In this document: positions 34,873 through 43,513 of the stretch, piece by piece
Layout of the letters: each line of letters starts with the position of its first letter
Numbering within the stretch: position 1 is the first letter of the stretch
NCBI RefSeq assembly: GCF_006874705.1
Contig: NZ_CP035382.1
Location: forward strand, 62,001-126,000
DNA: 64,000 nt
Source: Leclercia adecarboxylata
Lineage (GTDB): Bacteria > Pseudomonadota > Gammaproteobacteria > Enterobacterales > Enterobacteriaceae
Direction: 5' to 3'
Notes under the pieces: generated by a model
What the model saw: only the letters and a program-made list of their open reading frames with translations
Database searches by the model: none
What the model was told of the DNA's origin: nothing
Program-made: the position numbers and the translations under genes

Positions 34873-37800
34873 TTATTTATTAATCTCATAAATTTCGCCC
34901 ACCGAGAAACTCTCCGGTTCACGTCCTTCACAATAATCCTGCCAGCACTTATGCAGCATTTGTTCCACATAATCGGCTATATTTTCTTTCTGATTATGTT
35001 TGATTTTCATGCTGTTACGCAGATTCATGCGAATCGAGTAAAGTTCATTCAGACGCCGTGTCCAGCCCACGGCATTGGCGACGTATTCTTCTTTACTGTG
35101 GGCAATAAATTCAGGTAAACCCAGAGAGTACATAATTGATGCGCCCTGACGGGATACGAGCGTTTCACCTGAAAGGGAGACCGTCGGCACCCCCATCCAC
35201 GCCGCATGGCTGGTCACCGTTCCGCCGGTGAACGGGAAAGTATCCAGCAGTAAATCGACCTCATTATGCGCTTTCAAATACGACTGCATATCGGTCGCTT
35301 CACGCAGCGTAATTCGGTCCTTATCGATACCGCGGATCTCGAATTTATGTTCCAGTTCAGGCCATGTCACCATTGGCATGTTAGCCACAATCATCCGGGA
35401 CGATGGGACCGCCAGTAAAATCTGCGCCCAGATGTCAAGAACGCTGTCATTGACTTTATTCGGACGGTTAAAACTCCCGAAGGTGAAATAATTATTTTCA
35501 AATGCCGGTAAGATATTAATTTCCGGACTCTCTTCTTTTGTCCCGAAATTGCGTGGAAGTGATAAATAAATTAATTTTTCAGTAAACTGGGCTTCAAGTG
35601 CTGGATCTTTTGGAACCGGGAAAATGGTCGCATAATAATCCATGGTCGGCAGTCCCGTGGTGGCATGGTAACCCACCCAAGAGATCTGAACCGGTGCGGG
35701 TTTCAACGCAAACGTCATCAGGCGGCTAAATGCCGTATGACCAGCCAGATCGATAAGAATATCAATCTGGTCCTGCTTAATCATTTCTGCCAGTTCAGTG
35801 GTACTGGTATGCTGAACTTCTCGCCAGCCATCAGAGGTCTTCTCGTAATAGTCCGTTCCGGGATTTCGACCATAAGCAGGCGCACTGTTATAGGCAAAGA
35901 GTTCGAATTTTCTTCTGTCCAGCGAATCCCAGACGGGTAAGAAGAAGAAGTTAACCGGATGGTTTTCTTTGAAATCGCCGGAGACAAAACCAATGCGTAA
36001 TTTGCGGTTGATATTTTTATCTGCCGGTCGGTAACCCTCGAATTTCTGCTTTTCCGCCCAGTGCATGGCACCATTTGCGAAGCCCAGATGGCATTCTAAT
36101 ATTTCCTGAACAGAGGCATTACCGCTGTGCGTTAGAATAAATGCCAGTGAACCCATATTACCAAAATCGACTAATGGATCTTTAATGGATTTTTTCAGGA
36201 ACGCAATACCTTCGTCAGTTTTGGCTTGCTCACACAGGCAGCTGCCTAACAGGCTGACCATCTGTTTGCTGGTTGGTACTAAATCCACGCCCTTACGGGC
36301 ACAATATTCCGCTCTCTCCAGCGTTTTGCTCTCTTTATGCAAAATACCTAACAGATACCAGTCAGGACCGCTGGTGTTATCGCAACGGAGTATTGCCCTT
36401 ACTAAACGCCCTGCGTGCCATGACATACGATATTCATGCAATGCCATGGCCAGTTCCGAATAGATAAACAGACTAGTGGAATTAAAAGAGAGCATACGGG
36501 TCAGAGCAAGAATTGCCGCCGGATAATCCGCCACGCGCTTGTAGAAACGAACCAGATAATAGTTGCCGTTTAAACTTTCCTGAAGAAGCGACAGCTTTTC
36601 AGCCACCAGCTCACGAGCTCTGGCATTCTCACCTTTAATGATGAGTTTATTAATTTCAATAATCATATCCGCATCAACTTCCGGATCTGTACCGGATTGG
36701 GTTGATAAGGTCATTTTATTGGCAATTTTCTCATATTCACTGGTATAGAATCCGCCAGCCGATTCATTACTGGAGAACAGTAGTAGTGCAGTGGCAATGC
36801 GCCCCACCTCTGTAAGATCTGTCTGGCTAGCCATCAGCTGGTAATAACGTTTCCAGCCGATGACCGAGCCCGCCAGTAACCCTTTGAAGATCAGCCCTTC
36901 TAACAACAGACGATGTTCTTCGTCCTGTGTGATTTTAGTATCGAGTAAGAAGGTACGCTCTTCATCACTGACATTTACCCTTTCATACCAGAGATTGATG
37001 AGCGCGCTGGCATCAGGCCTGGCCTTAAGTTGCGCAATAACGTATGGCGCCATGCCTAATTCATGTTGATCGGAGACAGGCTCTGTCTCACGCAGGTAGT
37101 GCAAACCAGCAAAATTGGTTTTGAACAGGGCGGTCAGCGCAGCCAGCACCTTTTTCCGGTGGGCCAGTTCGTCATACTCCAGCGGATCGTCATCAGGCAG
37201 GCGAGTATGGAACACGAGCTGTTCAAAGCTGACGCTGAGCGGCCAGGCCTCACCCAAGATATCAAGTATCCCAAGCGTAGTAATATCTTCCGTAGCAATC
37301 GGCGTCCCGTCATGACCGGCCAACAGATTAGGGCTATGACGAATATGTTGGCTTTTGCGGCGGAAGCTACCCGCCCAGCGCATACCTGCCAGACGATCGT
37401 AGTCAACGGTTTCCTGAACTTCAGCACTTCTGCTCGCCTTCACTAATAAGCTAAACCGGCGATTACGTTTAACCGCAATATCCAGATATTGCTGGGTTAA
37501 TACTTTTCCGGCACCGTAAGACAGCTCCAGCCACGACTGCGTTATGTTATCATCATAATAACTAGCATGTTCGGTGGCAGGTCGGATGTCACCCACATAT
37601 GCCAGACCGTTGTTCTCGATCCGCTCGTTAAATTCAATTAGGTAGCTAGCAGTATGATCGTTTCTAAGATAATGATGGCTCAGTAATGCGTCCGACAGTT
37701 CCTGCGATTTTTCATTAGTATTAGTAATCAGTTTTTTCGTTGTACTAGTTTCGTCTGTCGTTTGGTCAAGCCAGGCCAGCATGGCGCGAGCGTGCTCGAT

Positions 37801-38340
37801 TTGACCACTGTGGCTGTCGGCCCGGCTGCTGTGGATCTGCAACGCATCGCGGAGCGTTTCTGCGAACTTAGCGCCAGGCTGACAGAACCAATCAACGGCG
37901 ATGATCCCTTTCTCACTTAAACGCTGCTGGCAGGAGAGCAAAATCGCATCCATTAGCGAATTTGCCAGGAAGGTAAAGCTGCCCTGCACAATAATGAAAT
38001 CGAATTTGCCTAAATCAACCTCGAGAAAGGTATCTATTGAAGCAGAATAAAGTTGCAGATTATCTCTGCCGCTGGCCAGGGTTGCTAACATTGCTTCCTG
38101 GCGGTTTTCGGTCTCCAGTTCGATACCTACGACGTTTGCGTACGGATATTTGACCGACGTGGCGAGTAACTCTTCTCCGTTGCCACATCCCAATACCAAC
38201 ACCGACGCGTGTCGGGTACGCGCTGTCTCCACCCCATAGAGCCATGCTGCAGCCCGAATATGGTCTATAGAGCTGTAAAGACGCCGAGACCCGGAGAGCG
38301 TAAACCCTGCCGGCGTTTCGTTGTTGACCACGTTATTCAT
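34873..38340 (-). CDS. Predicted flagellin glycosyltransferase: methyltransferase + TPR + O-GlcNAc-transferase-like fusion
   Basis: A 1155-residue cytoplasmic protein. Residues about 30-170 are a class I SAM methyltransferase-like domain (motif I VLVLGCGNGEE at 47-57, acidic GIELE near 74). The next ~350 residues resemble the methyltransferase regulatory/winged-helix regions seen with such enzymes. Residues about 560-750 are helical TPR-like repeats. From about 778 to 1140 is a SPINDLY/OGT-type GT41 domain: LRIGFVSGDF with histidine in ENHPVNFFF, DLAGHTAFSR, APVQISWVGYHATTG, FGSFNRPNKV and GGTVTSHAAWMGVPTVSLSG. Start 38340 has AGAGGTGG. Location between fliA and fliC suggests the substrate is flagellin. 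AT-richer than the fli genes, suggesting transfer. Confidence 0.82.
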   Translation of the reverse strand: MNNVVNNETPAGFTLSGSRRLYSSIDHIRAAAWLYGVETARTRHASVLVLGCGNGEELLATSVKYPYANVVGIELETENRQEAMLATLASGRDNLQLYSASIDTFLEVDLGKFDFIIVQGSFTFLANSLMDAILLSCQQRLSEKGIIAVDWFCQPGAKFAETLRDALQIHSSRADSHSGQIEHARAMLAWLDQTTDETSTTKKLITNTNEKSQELSDALLSHHYLRNDHTASYLIEFNERIENNGLAYVGDIRPATEHASYYDDNITQSWLELSYGAGKVLTQQYLDIAVKRNRRFSLLVKASRSAEVQETVDYDRLAGMRWAGSFRRKSQHIRHSPNLLAGHDGTPIATEDITTLGILDILGEAWPLSVSFEQLVFHTRLPDDDPLEYDELAHRKKVLAALTALFKTNFAGLHYLRETEPVSDQHELGMAPYVIAQLKARPDASALINLWYERVNVSDEERTFLLDTKITQDEEHRLLLEGLIFKGLLAGSVIGWKRYYQLMASQTDLTEVGRIATALLLFSSNESAGGFYTSEYEKIANKMTLSTQSGTDPEVDADMIIEINKLIIKGENARARELVAEKLSLLQESLNGNYYLVRFYKRVADYPAAILALTRMLSFNSTSLFIYSELAMALHEYRMSWHAGRLVRAILRCDNTSGPDWYLLGILHKESKTLERAEYCARKGVDLVPTSKQMVSLLGSCLCEQAKTDEGIAFLKKSIKDPLVDFGNMGSLAFILTHSGNASVQEILECHLGFANGAMHWAEKQKFEGYRPADKNINRKLRIGFVSGDFKENHPVNFFFLPVWDSLDRRKFELFAYNSAPAYGRNPGTDYYEKTSDGWREVQHTSTTELAEMIKQDQIDILIDLAGHTAFSRLMTFALKPAPVQISWVGYHATTGLPTMDYYATIFPVPKDPALEAQFTEKLIYLSLPRNFGTKEESPEINILPAFENNYFTFGSFNRPNKVNDSVLDIWAQILLAVPSSRMIVANMPMVTWPELEHKFEIRGIDKDRITLREATDMQSYLKAHNEVDLLLDTFPFTGGTVTSHAAWMGVPTVSLSGETLVSRQGASIMYSLGLPEFIAHSKEEYVANAVGWTRRLNELYSIRMNLRNSMKIKHNQKENIADYVEQMLHKCWQDYCEGREPESFSVGEIYEINK

Positions 38341-38646
38341 ATGTCCACCTCTTATTCTGATATTGTGGCAGAGTAGCAAAGCTCACCCCGGCTCAATTCG
38401 CGGAGCAGCCTGATCAATTACCCCTTAATTCACGTTTACCTGAGCAGGGCAAAAAACAACCGACTTAACCGAAATGGGCTGACTCCGGTCAGGTGGGTGA
38501 GACTGCTATGACATGCGAGTACAAAGAGTGAGAATGGCCAGACTAAAAAGGCCTCGCGGTACACAGCAAGCGTACGGCTTTATGCGTGAGGCCATTTTGT
38601 TTGTGGTGTTAGCCCAGGGGAAGAGACACTAACGGGAGATACACTT
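38341..38646. other. Intergenic region upstream of the glycosyltransferase
   Basis: 306 bp with no gene. The left part must hold the glycosyltransferase promoter, though no sigma-28 consensus was found; the right part holds the acetyltransferase terminator. Confidence 0.5.
38545..38598 (-). terminator. Terminator after the acetyltransferase gene
   Basis: On the minus strand GGCCTCACGC pairs imperfectly with CGCGAGGCC across a long loop, followed by TTTTTAG. It separates the acetyltransferase and glycosyltransferase transcripts. Confidence 0.6.
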
Positions 38647-39549
38647 TTAAGCTTTAAAGCGTGCGATAAATTCATTAATGTCTGACATTAGATATTTAAT
38701 TCTGCTATCAACTTCTTCATCACTCCACTCCCACCATTTGATCTGAAGCAGGGCTTCAATGATATCGTCGCTGTGCCTCATGCGTAATAATTTCGCCGGG
38801 TTGCCACCGACAATAGAATAAGGTTTAACATCTTTTGTCACAACGCTATTGGCAGCAATAACAGCACCATCACCGATGGTGATACCCGACATGATGACGG
38901 CATTTCTTCCTATCCACACGTCATTACCAATAACTATATCGCCCTTAGTATTATGGTCTTCGATAGGATTACGTCGAGCTCCTGGCCAAAACGATTTTAA
39001 AGAAGAAAAGGGATAAGTCGTAGCCGTATTGGTGACATGATTACCCAAGATGATAATTACGCCGGGCGCGATAGAGCAGAATTTACCAATTTTAAGACCC
39101 GCCATATGTGGTTCCAGAATCAATGGCGAACCGTAAGTATGGTCTCCAATTTCCCAGTTGAACACTTTAATATTATCTTTGAGCGCGAGTTTTGTCTGAT
39201 TAGGATTGTACTCAAGCGCATCATCAATAATATCTATTTGCGTAAGTTTATGTTTTATCTTCCACTGTGGCACCAGCAAAAAATCACCAATAAATGTTAG
39301 TTTCCCATTTTCCATAAAGGGTTTGCCAAATGCGGTACTAATTCGCCCATTTTCTGCGTGGAAAAATAACTCTCCATTGATTAGTCTCCACGAGTACTCA
39401 TTTTCATGAGAGTGGCCGTGAATTTCTCCTCCATCCAGTAGACGAATGGGTCGTACCATATAGCTTCCATCTACGCGTGACATCTGAAAACGCAGCTGCG
39501 ATAGCTGTTTCATTAACATATTGATGTCCATCTGATTTTGATTATCCAT
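38647..39549 (-). CDS. Hexapeptide-repeat O-acetyltransferase (CatB/VatD-like), predicted flagellin-glycan modification
   Basis: A 300-residue protein. The first ~135 residues are a variable, beta-rich domain (HGHSHENEYSWRLINGELFFH). Residues about 140-260 are a left-handed beta-helix xenobiotic/antibiotic-type acetyltransferase: KIGKFCSIAPGVIII, the catalytic-type histidine in LGNHVTN, GDIVIGNDVWIGRNAVIMSG, and YSIVGGNPAKLLR. Such enzymes move acetyl groups from acetyl-CoA to sugar hydroxyl or amino groups. Start has AGAGG and a TATAAT box upstream. Placement between fliC and the glycosyltransferase suggests it acetylates the flagellin glycan; no antibiotic role is implied. AT-rich. Confidence 0.82.
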   Translation of the reverse strand: MDNQNQMDINMLMKQLSQLRFQMSRVDGSYMVRPIRLLDGGEIHGHSHENEYSWRLINGELFFHAENGRISTAFGKPFMENGKLTFIGDFLLVPQWKIKHKLTQIDIIDDALEYNPNQTKLALKDNIKVFNWEIGDHTYGSPLILEPHMAGLKIGKFCSIAPGVIIILGNHVTNTATTYPFSSLKSFWPGARRNPIEDHNTKGDIVIGNDVWIGRNAVIMSGITIGDGAVIAANSVVTKDVKPYSIVGGNPAKLLRMRHSDDIIEALLQIKWWEWSDEEVDSRIKYLMSDINEFIARFKA

Positions 39550-39596
39550 CTGTAGCCTCTTGGATTTGATTAACGCAATACCCTAAAAAAGACTGA

Positions 39597-39602
39597 ATTA
39601 TA
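39597..39602 (-). promoter_or_regulatory. Acetyltransferase -10 element
   Basis: A perfect TATAAT on the minus strand about 50 bp before the acetyltransferase start; -35 not distinct in the AT-rich context. This suggests a sigma-70 promoter independent of fliC. Confidence 0.5.
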
Positions 39603-39836
39603 ATGTATTAATAATAAAAATAATATGTATAACCGCTTGTTTTTAATTAATTCTAACATTCACGTTTTTTAAAATCCTTAGAAAATCAAGCATAAAAATG
39701 ATCGATAACATAGGCCAACGAGCACAGTGACAAAACTGATTAAGTTGATTCAGGTTGTGAACGGTTGACCAGTAAACTGTCCAAGTTTTAATGAAAAAGG
39801 GGAAGCGATGAGGGAGGTTTGAATTCTTATGAGAAT

Positions 39837-39865
39837 AAAAAAGGCCAGCCGGCAGGCTGACCTTT
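39837..39865 (-). terminator. fliC terminator
   Basis: On the minus strand GGTCAGCC-TGCC-GGCTGGCC with one mismatch, followed by six T residues, about 20 bp after the fliC stop. Confidence 0.85.
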
Positions 39866-39883
39866 GTTGAGCAAGAGGCGATA

Positions 39884-40840
39884 TTAACGCAGCAGAGACA
39901 GAACGCCCTGTGGAACCTGGTTTGCCTGAGACAGTACAGAAGTACCAGCCTGCTGCAGGATCTGCGCACGAGACATGTTGGAAACTTCGGTCGCGTAGTC
40001 AGCATCTTGAATACGGGACTGTGCAGCAGACAGGTTGGTGATGGTGTTGCTCAGGTTAGAAATGGTGGATTCGAAACGGTTCTGAATAGCACCAAGGTCT
40101 GAACGCTGGTTATCAACAGCTTTGATTGCTGCATCAACATCTTTCAGAACACTGCTAGACAGAACGTCGAAGCCGCCAGAATAAGTACCAACTGAACGAT
40201 CCAGACCAGAAGTACCTGTCGTAGAAACTTGAGTATCTGAAGTAGCACCACCGGTCTGACTAGCAACTGTAGCAGCTGAAGTGCCACCTACTGTCCCACT
40301 TGCTTCTGCACCTACAGCAGATGCACCCAGCTTGTTCCATGCTGAGTTTGCATTGATGCTGATATCAATGCTTTCGCTGTCGTTCGCACCGACCTGAATT
40401 TTAATATCTGTACCACCAGCGTTACCAGACAGGATTTTGCTGCCGTTGAACTGAGTCTGCTGAGCAACACGGTTGATTTCCAGCAGACGCTGGTTAACTT
40501 CAGACTGGATGGAGTCGATGTCAGAAGCAGAGTTAGTACCGTTCTGCGCCTGTACTGACAGCTCACGAATACGCTGTAAGTTGTTGTTGATTTCGTTCAG
40601 GGAGCCTTCAGCAGTCTGCGCCAGGGAGATACCGTCGTTGGCGTTACGAGAAGCCTGGGTCAGACCCTTGATGTTAGAGGTGAAGCGGTTAGAAATCGCC
40701 TGACCCGCTGCATCGTCTTTAGCGCTGTTGATACGCAGACCGGAGGACAGACGCTCGATTGCTGTACCCAGGGAAGACTGAGATTTGTTCAGGTTGTTCT
40801 GAGTAGTCAGGGACAACAGGTTAGTATTGATAACTGCCAT
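39884..40840 (-). CDS. fliC: Flagellin FliC, short form
   Basis: A 318-residue filament subunit. The D0/D1 ends are highly conserved: AVINTNLLSLTTQNNLNKSQ at the start, RLSSGLRINSAKDDAAG, and ISNLSNTITNLSAAQSRIQD plus LSQANQVPQGVLSLLR at the end. The central variable part is very small compared with E. coli K-12 (498 residues), so D3 is missing and D2 reduced. Residues 173-221 are low-complexity with 19 Ser/Thr in 49. A sigma-28 promoter precedes and a terminator follows. Neighbouring modification genes suggest O-glycosylation of this region. Confidence 0.96.
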   Translation of the reverse strand: MAVINTNLLSLTTQNNLNKSQSSLGTAIERLSSGLRINSAKDDAAGQAISNRFTSNIKGLTQASRNANDGISLAQTAEGSLNEINNNLQRIRELSVQAQNGTNSASDIDSIQSEVNQRLLEINRVAQQTQFNGSKILSGNAGGTDIKIQVGANDSESIDISINANSAWNKLGASAVGAEASGTVGGTSAATVASQTGGATSDTQVSTTGTSGLDRSVGTYSGGFDVLSSSVLKDVDAAIKAVDNQRSDLGAIQNRFESTISNLSNTITNLSAAQSRIQDADYATEVSNMSRAQILQQAGTSVLSQANQVPQGVLSLLR

Positions 40841-40913
40841 AATTTTCTTTCCTTCAAAATTGGGTTTAGGTTTCGGTGCCTAACACTCACGGCGTCTCTC
40901 ACCGTCAACAAGG

Positions 40914-40940
40914 TTATCGACGGGTCGCCAAAAGACTTTA
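40914..40940 (-). promoter_or_regulatory. Sigma-28 promoter of fliC
   Basis: TAAAGTCT, 11 bp, GTCGATAA on the minus strand, against the consensus TAAAGTTT-N11-GCCGATAA. Two mismatches and exact spacing. Confidence 0.88.
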
Positions 40941-41167
40941 GAATCAATTTTTAAAAAAATTTAACTTATTGATAAGTAGTGATTTTTATTAAATAAATCA
41001 CATTAAGCCTTTTTGAATGAATCACCCCTAACGCAAACTCACCCTTCTCTTTTCACTCTCTCAATCGACGTTTTACTTCCTTGAGTGATCTTCACGTCCT
41101 GACGCAATCCCTCCATATACCCTATTCAGTGGCGGCTTATTCTTAGATTATTTTTTTTTCGAGGCCG

Positions 41168-41194
41168 TAAACTTTTACCCCAAGACGCCGATAA
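41168..41194 (+). promoter_or_regulatory. Sigma-28 promoter of fliDST
   Basis: TAAACTTT, 11 bp, GCCGATAA: one mismatch to the consensus with exact spacing. It reads divergently from the fliC promoter. Confidence 0.9.
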
Positions 41195-41232
41195 CGAGTT
41201 CTGAACTACTTCGTCTTTTAAGGAAAATATGC

Positions 41233-42660
41233 ATGGCTACTATCAGTAATCTCGGGATAGGTTCTGCAGGACTCGGGGATTTGTACAATCAGTTAGAAGC
41301 AGCGGAAAGAACCAAGCTGACGACGATCACATCCCAGCAAACGACCTATAACGCGCAATTAAGCGCGTACGGCAAACTGCAGAGCGCCATGACCAGTCTG
41401 CAAACAGCCACTGCGGCACTGGGTAAAACGACGACCTGGAACTCCACATCTGTTAGTAGCACCAACACAGCATTCACTGCGACGACCACATCGGACGCAG
41501 CTATTGGCTCTTATACAGTAAATGTTAATCACCTTGCCAAGGCACAGTCTCTGACGACAGGAACCATTGGCAGCAATACCGATGCTTTAGGCGACACCAC
41601 CGGGACGACGCGCAAGATTACCATCACCCAACCGGGTACAGAAAAACCGCTGGAAGTGGAGTTGTCGGATTCCGATACGTCCTTAAACGGTATTGCCAGC
41701 GCTATCAACAAGGCCAACGGCAATGTGACTGCAAGCGTGATCAAAGCGAAAGACGGTGATTTCCGTTTGATGCTGACGTCCAAGTCAACCGGTACAGACG
41801 GTGAAATGACGATAAAAGTCACCGACGATGACAAATTACAAGCGGCGATTGGCTATGACTCCACTACTAAAACGGGTGCACTGAAGGTTCAGACTGTGGC
41901 ACAGAATGCCACTATCGTCGTGAACGACATTGAAATTGAGCGTCAGTCAAATACGATTTCCGATGCAATACCGGGTGTGACGTTCAATCTCAAGGCGGAA
42001 AGTAAAGCCGACGAATCACTGGACATTACCCGTGCGACTGATGCTAACCAAAAAGCCATTTCCGACTGGGTTACTGCTTATAACTCGCTGCAATCGACTA
42101 TCAACAGCGTCACCAAATATGTTGCTGTCGAGGCGGGAGCTGACAGCCAGTCGTCCAGTAATGGCGCTCTGGTCGGGGATGGTAATGTCCGCGGTATTCA
42201 GTCTCAACTGCGCGGTTTGTTGACGGAAGTACAGAGTGGCTCGCTGCAGATTATGGCTCAACTGGGGATAACTCAGGATCCTAACCGTGCGACAGATGGC
42301 ACCCTGGGCAATTTAAAAATCGATTCCGACAAACTGAAAAAAGCCCTCAGTGATAATCCTGACGCTGTTCAGCAGTACTTTATCGGTGATGGAAAAACGA
42401 CAGGCCTCGCAACCAAAATGAGCAAGGCACTGGACTCCATGCTGAGTACAAGCGCAGGCAGTACCGGTGTAATCCAGAATGCTAAAGATGGTATTAACGC
42501 AACCATCAAAACGCTCGGTAAGCGATATGACGCGATGGAAGCCTCTATTGAAGCAACCATGGAGCGGTATAAAACGCAGTTTACCAGTCTGAACGTTCTC
42601 GTGACGAAAATGACGAATACAGGTAACTACCTGACTCAACAGTTCTCTAGTTCATCGTAA
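41233..42660 (+). CDS. fliD: Flagellar filament cap protein FliD (HAP2)
   Basis: A 475-residue cap protein that helps flagellin fold at the filament tip. Conserved N-terminus (ISNLGIGSAGL... then coiled coil with SQQTTYNAQLSAYGKLQSAM) and C-terminus (YKTQFTSLNVLVTKM, YLTQQFSSSS). The centre is variable as usual. Exported by the flagellar type III apparatus with FliT as chaperone. First gene of fliDST, behind a sigma-28 promoter; 14 bp before fliS. Confidence 0.95.
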   Translation: MATISNLGIGSAGLGDLYNQLEAAERTKLTTITSQQTTYNAQLSAYGKLQSAMTSLQTATAALGKTTTWNSTSVSSTNTAFTATTTSDAAIGSYTVNVNHLAKAQSLTTGTIGSNTDALGDTTGTTRKITITQPGTEKPLEVELSDSDTSLNGIASAINKANGNVTASVIKAKDGDFRLMLTSKSTGTDGEMTIKVTDDDKLQAAIGYDSTTKTGALKVQTVAQNATIVVNDIEIERQSNTISDAIPGVTFNLKAESKADESLDITRATDANQKAISDWVTAYNSLQSTINSVTKYVAVEAGADSQSSSNGALVGDGNVRGIQSQLRGLLTEVQSGSLQIMAQLGITQDPNRATDGTLGNLKIDSDKLKKALSDNPDAVQQYFIGDGKTTGLATKMSKALDSMLSTSAGSTGVIQNAKDGINATIKTLGKRYDAMEASIEATMERYKTQFTSLNVLVTKMTNTGNYLTQQFSSSS

Positions 42661-42674
42661 TTTCAGGAGCAAAT

Positions 42675-43079
42675 ATGTACAACACCTCTGGTGTTCAGTC
42701 CTATCAGCAGATAGGGGTGGAAAGCGCGGTAATGAACGCCAGTCCACATCAGTTAATTGTCATGTTGTTCGATGGGGCGCATAGCGCCCTTGTCCGGGCA
42801 CGCCTGTTTCTTGAAGCAGGACAGTTGCCGGAGAAAGGCGAGGCCCTGTCTAAAGCCATCAACATCATTGACAATGGTTTAAAGGCTGGCCTGAACATGG
42901 AAGTCGACAGTGACTTGCCGGGTAATCTCGCCGCGCTTTATGACTATATGGTTCGCCGTTTATTGCAGGCGAATTTACGGAATGATGTCGAGGCAATCGT
43001 CGAGGTTGAGGGTTTATTGAATAACATTGCGGATGCCTGGAAACAAATCGGCCCCAATGCTGCCTCTATTTCAGGATAA
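42675..43079 (+). CDS. fliS: Flagellin export chaperone FliS
   Basis: A 134-residue helical chaperone that binds the C-terminal D0 of FliC in the cytoplasm and prevents early polymerisation. Marks: YNTSGVQSYQQIGVESAVM, SPHQLIVMLFDGA and GLKAGLNME. Matches E. coli FliS in length and sequence. Ribosome site AGGAG upstream. It lies within fliDST, five bases before fliT. Confidence 0.96.
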   Translation: MYNTSGVQSYQQIGVESAVMNASPHQLIVMLFDGAHSALVRARLFLEAGQLPEKGEALSKAINIIDNGLKAGLNMEVDSDLPGNLAALYDYMVRRLLQANLRNDVEAIVEVEGLLNNIADAWKQIGPNAASISG

Positions 43080-43084
43080 TTTTG

Positions 43085-43459
43085 ATGAACAGTCCTAGCT
43101 CAGCTCTCAACAACTGGCATGCTTTGCATGCCTTGAGTATTACCATGCTGAACCTCGCTCATTCCGGTCAGTGGGATGAGCTTATTGAAAAAGAAGTTGA
43201 ATACGTTCAGTTAGTCGAAGGCATCGCACAGAACCCAATCTCTACCTGCCCGCCTGCGCAAATTGAACAGGCACGCTTTATCCTCGAAAAAGTGCTGCAA
43301 AATGAGACTGAGCTAAAGGCGCTGTTAAAAGGAAGAATGGATGAACTGCGCCATCTGATAACCCAAACCGGTAAACAACAATCGGTCAACTCTACCTACG
43401 GCAAGCTGTCAGGCAATATTCTTTATCCGGAAAATTTAACACGCGACATCCCGTTATGA
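43085..43459 (+). CDS. fliT: Flagellar chaperone FliT
   Basis: A 124-residue helical protein, chaperone for FliD and a feedback inhibitor of FlhDC once filament assembly stalls. FliT is poorly conserved; recognition rests on position, length and short matches (WDELIEKE, RMDELRHLI, STYGK). The ATG at 43085 is preferred over an in-frame TTG at 43082. End of the fliDST operon. Confidence 0.88.
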   Translation: MNSPSSALNNWHALHALSITMLNLAHSGQWDELIEKEVEYVQLVEGIAQNPISTCPPAQIEQARFILEKVLQNETELKALLKGRMDELRHLITQTGKQQSVNSTYGKLSGNILYPENLTRDIPL

Positions 43460-43474
43460 TTCAAATGTTCCATA

Positions 43475-43505
43475 CTCCAGAGGTCCGCCGAAACGGCTTC
43501 TGGAG
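43475..43505 (+). promoter_or_regulatory. Hairpin covering the amyA ribosome-binding region
   Basis: CTCCAGA (43475-43481) pairs with TCTGGAG (43499-43505), with an inner GCCG-AAA-CGGC stem. The right arm includes the GGAG before the amyA start, so translation could be limited by this fold. Confidence 0.4.
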
Positions 43506-43513
43506 CACGGAAG

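Larger units (their letters stand above)
39550..39883. other. AT-rich gap between fliC and the acetyltransferase
   Basis: 334 bp without a supported gene, distinctly AT-rich. It holds the fliC terminator on the right and the acetyltransferase promoter on the left. Confidence 0.55.

Noticed and set aside
38341..38480. Sigma-28 promoter for the glycosyltransferase
   Set aside because: TAAACGTG is present near 38430, but no GCCGATAA-like -10 lies 11 bp downstream.
38647..39549. Chloramphenicol or streptogramin resistance acetyltransferase
   Set aside because: It shares the hexapeptide fold, but the N-terminal domain and the flagellar setting point to a surface-glycan role.
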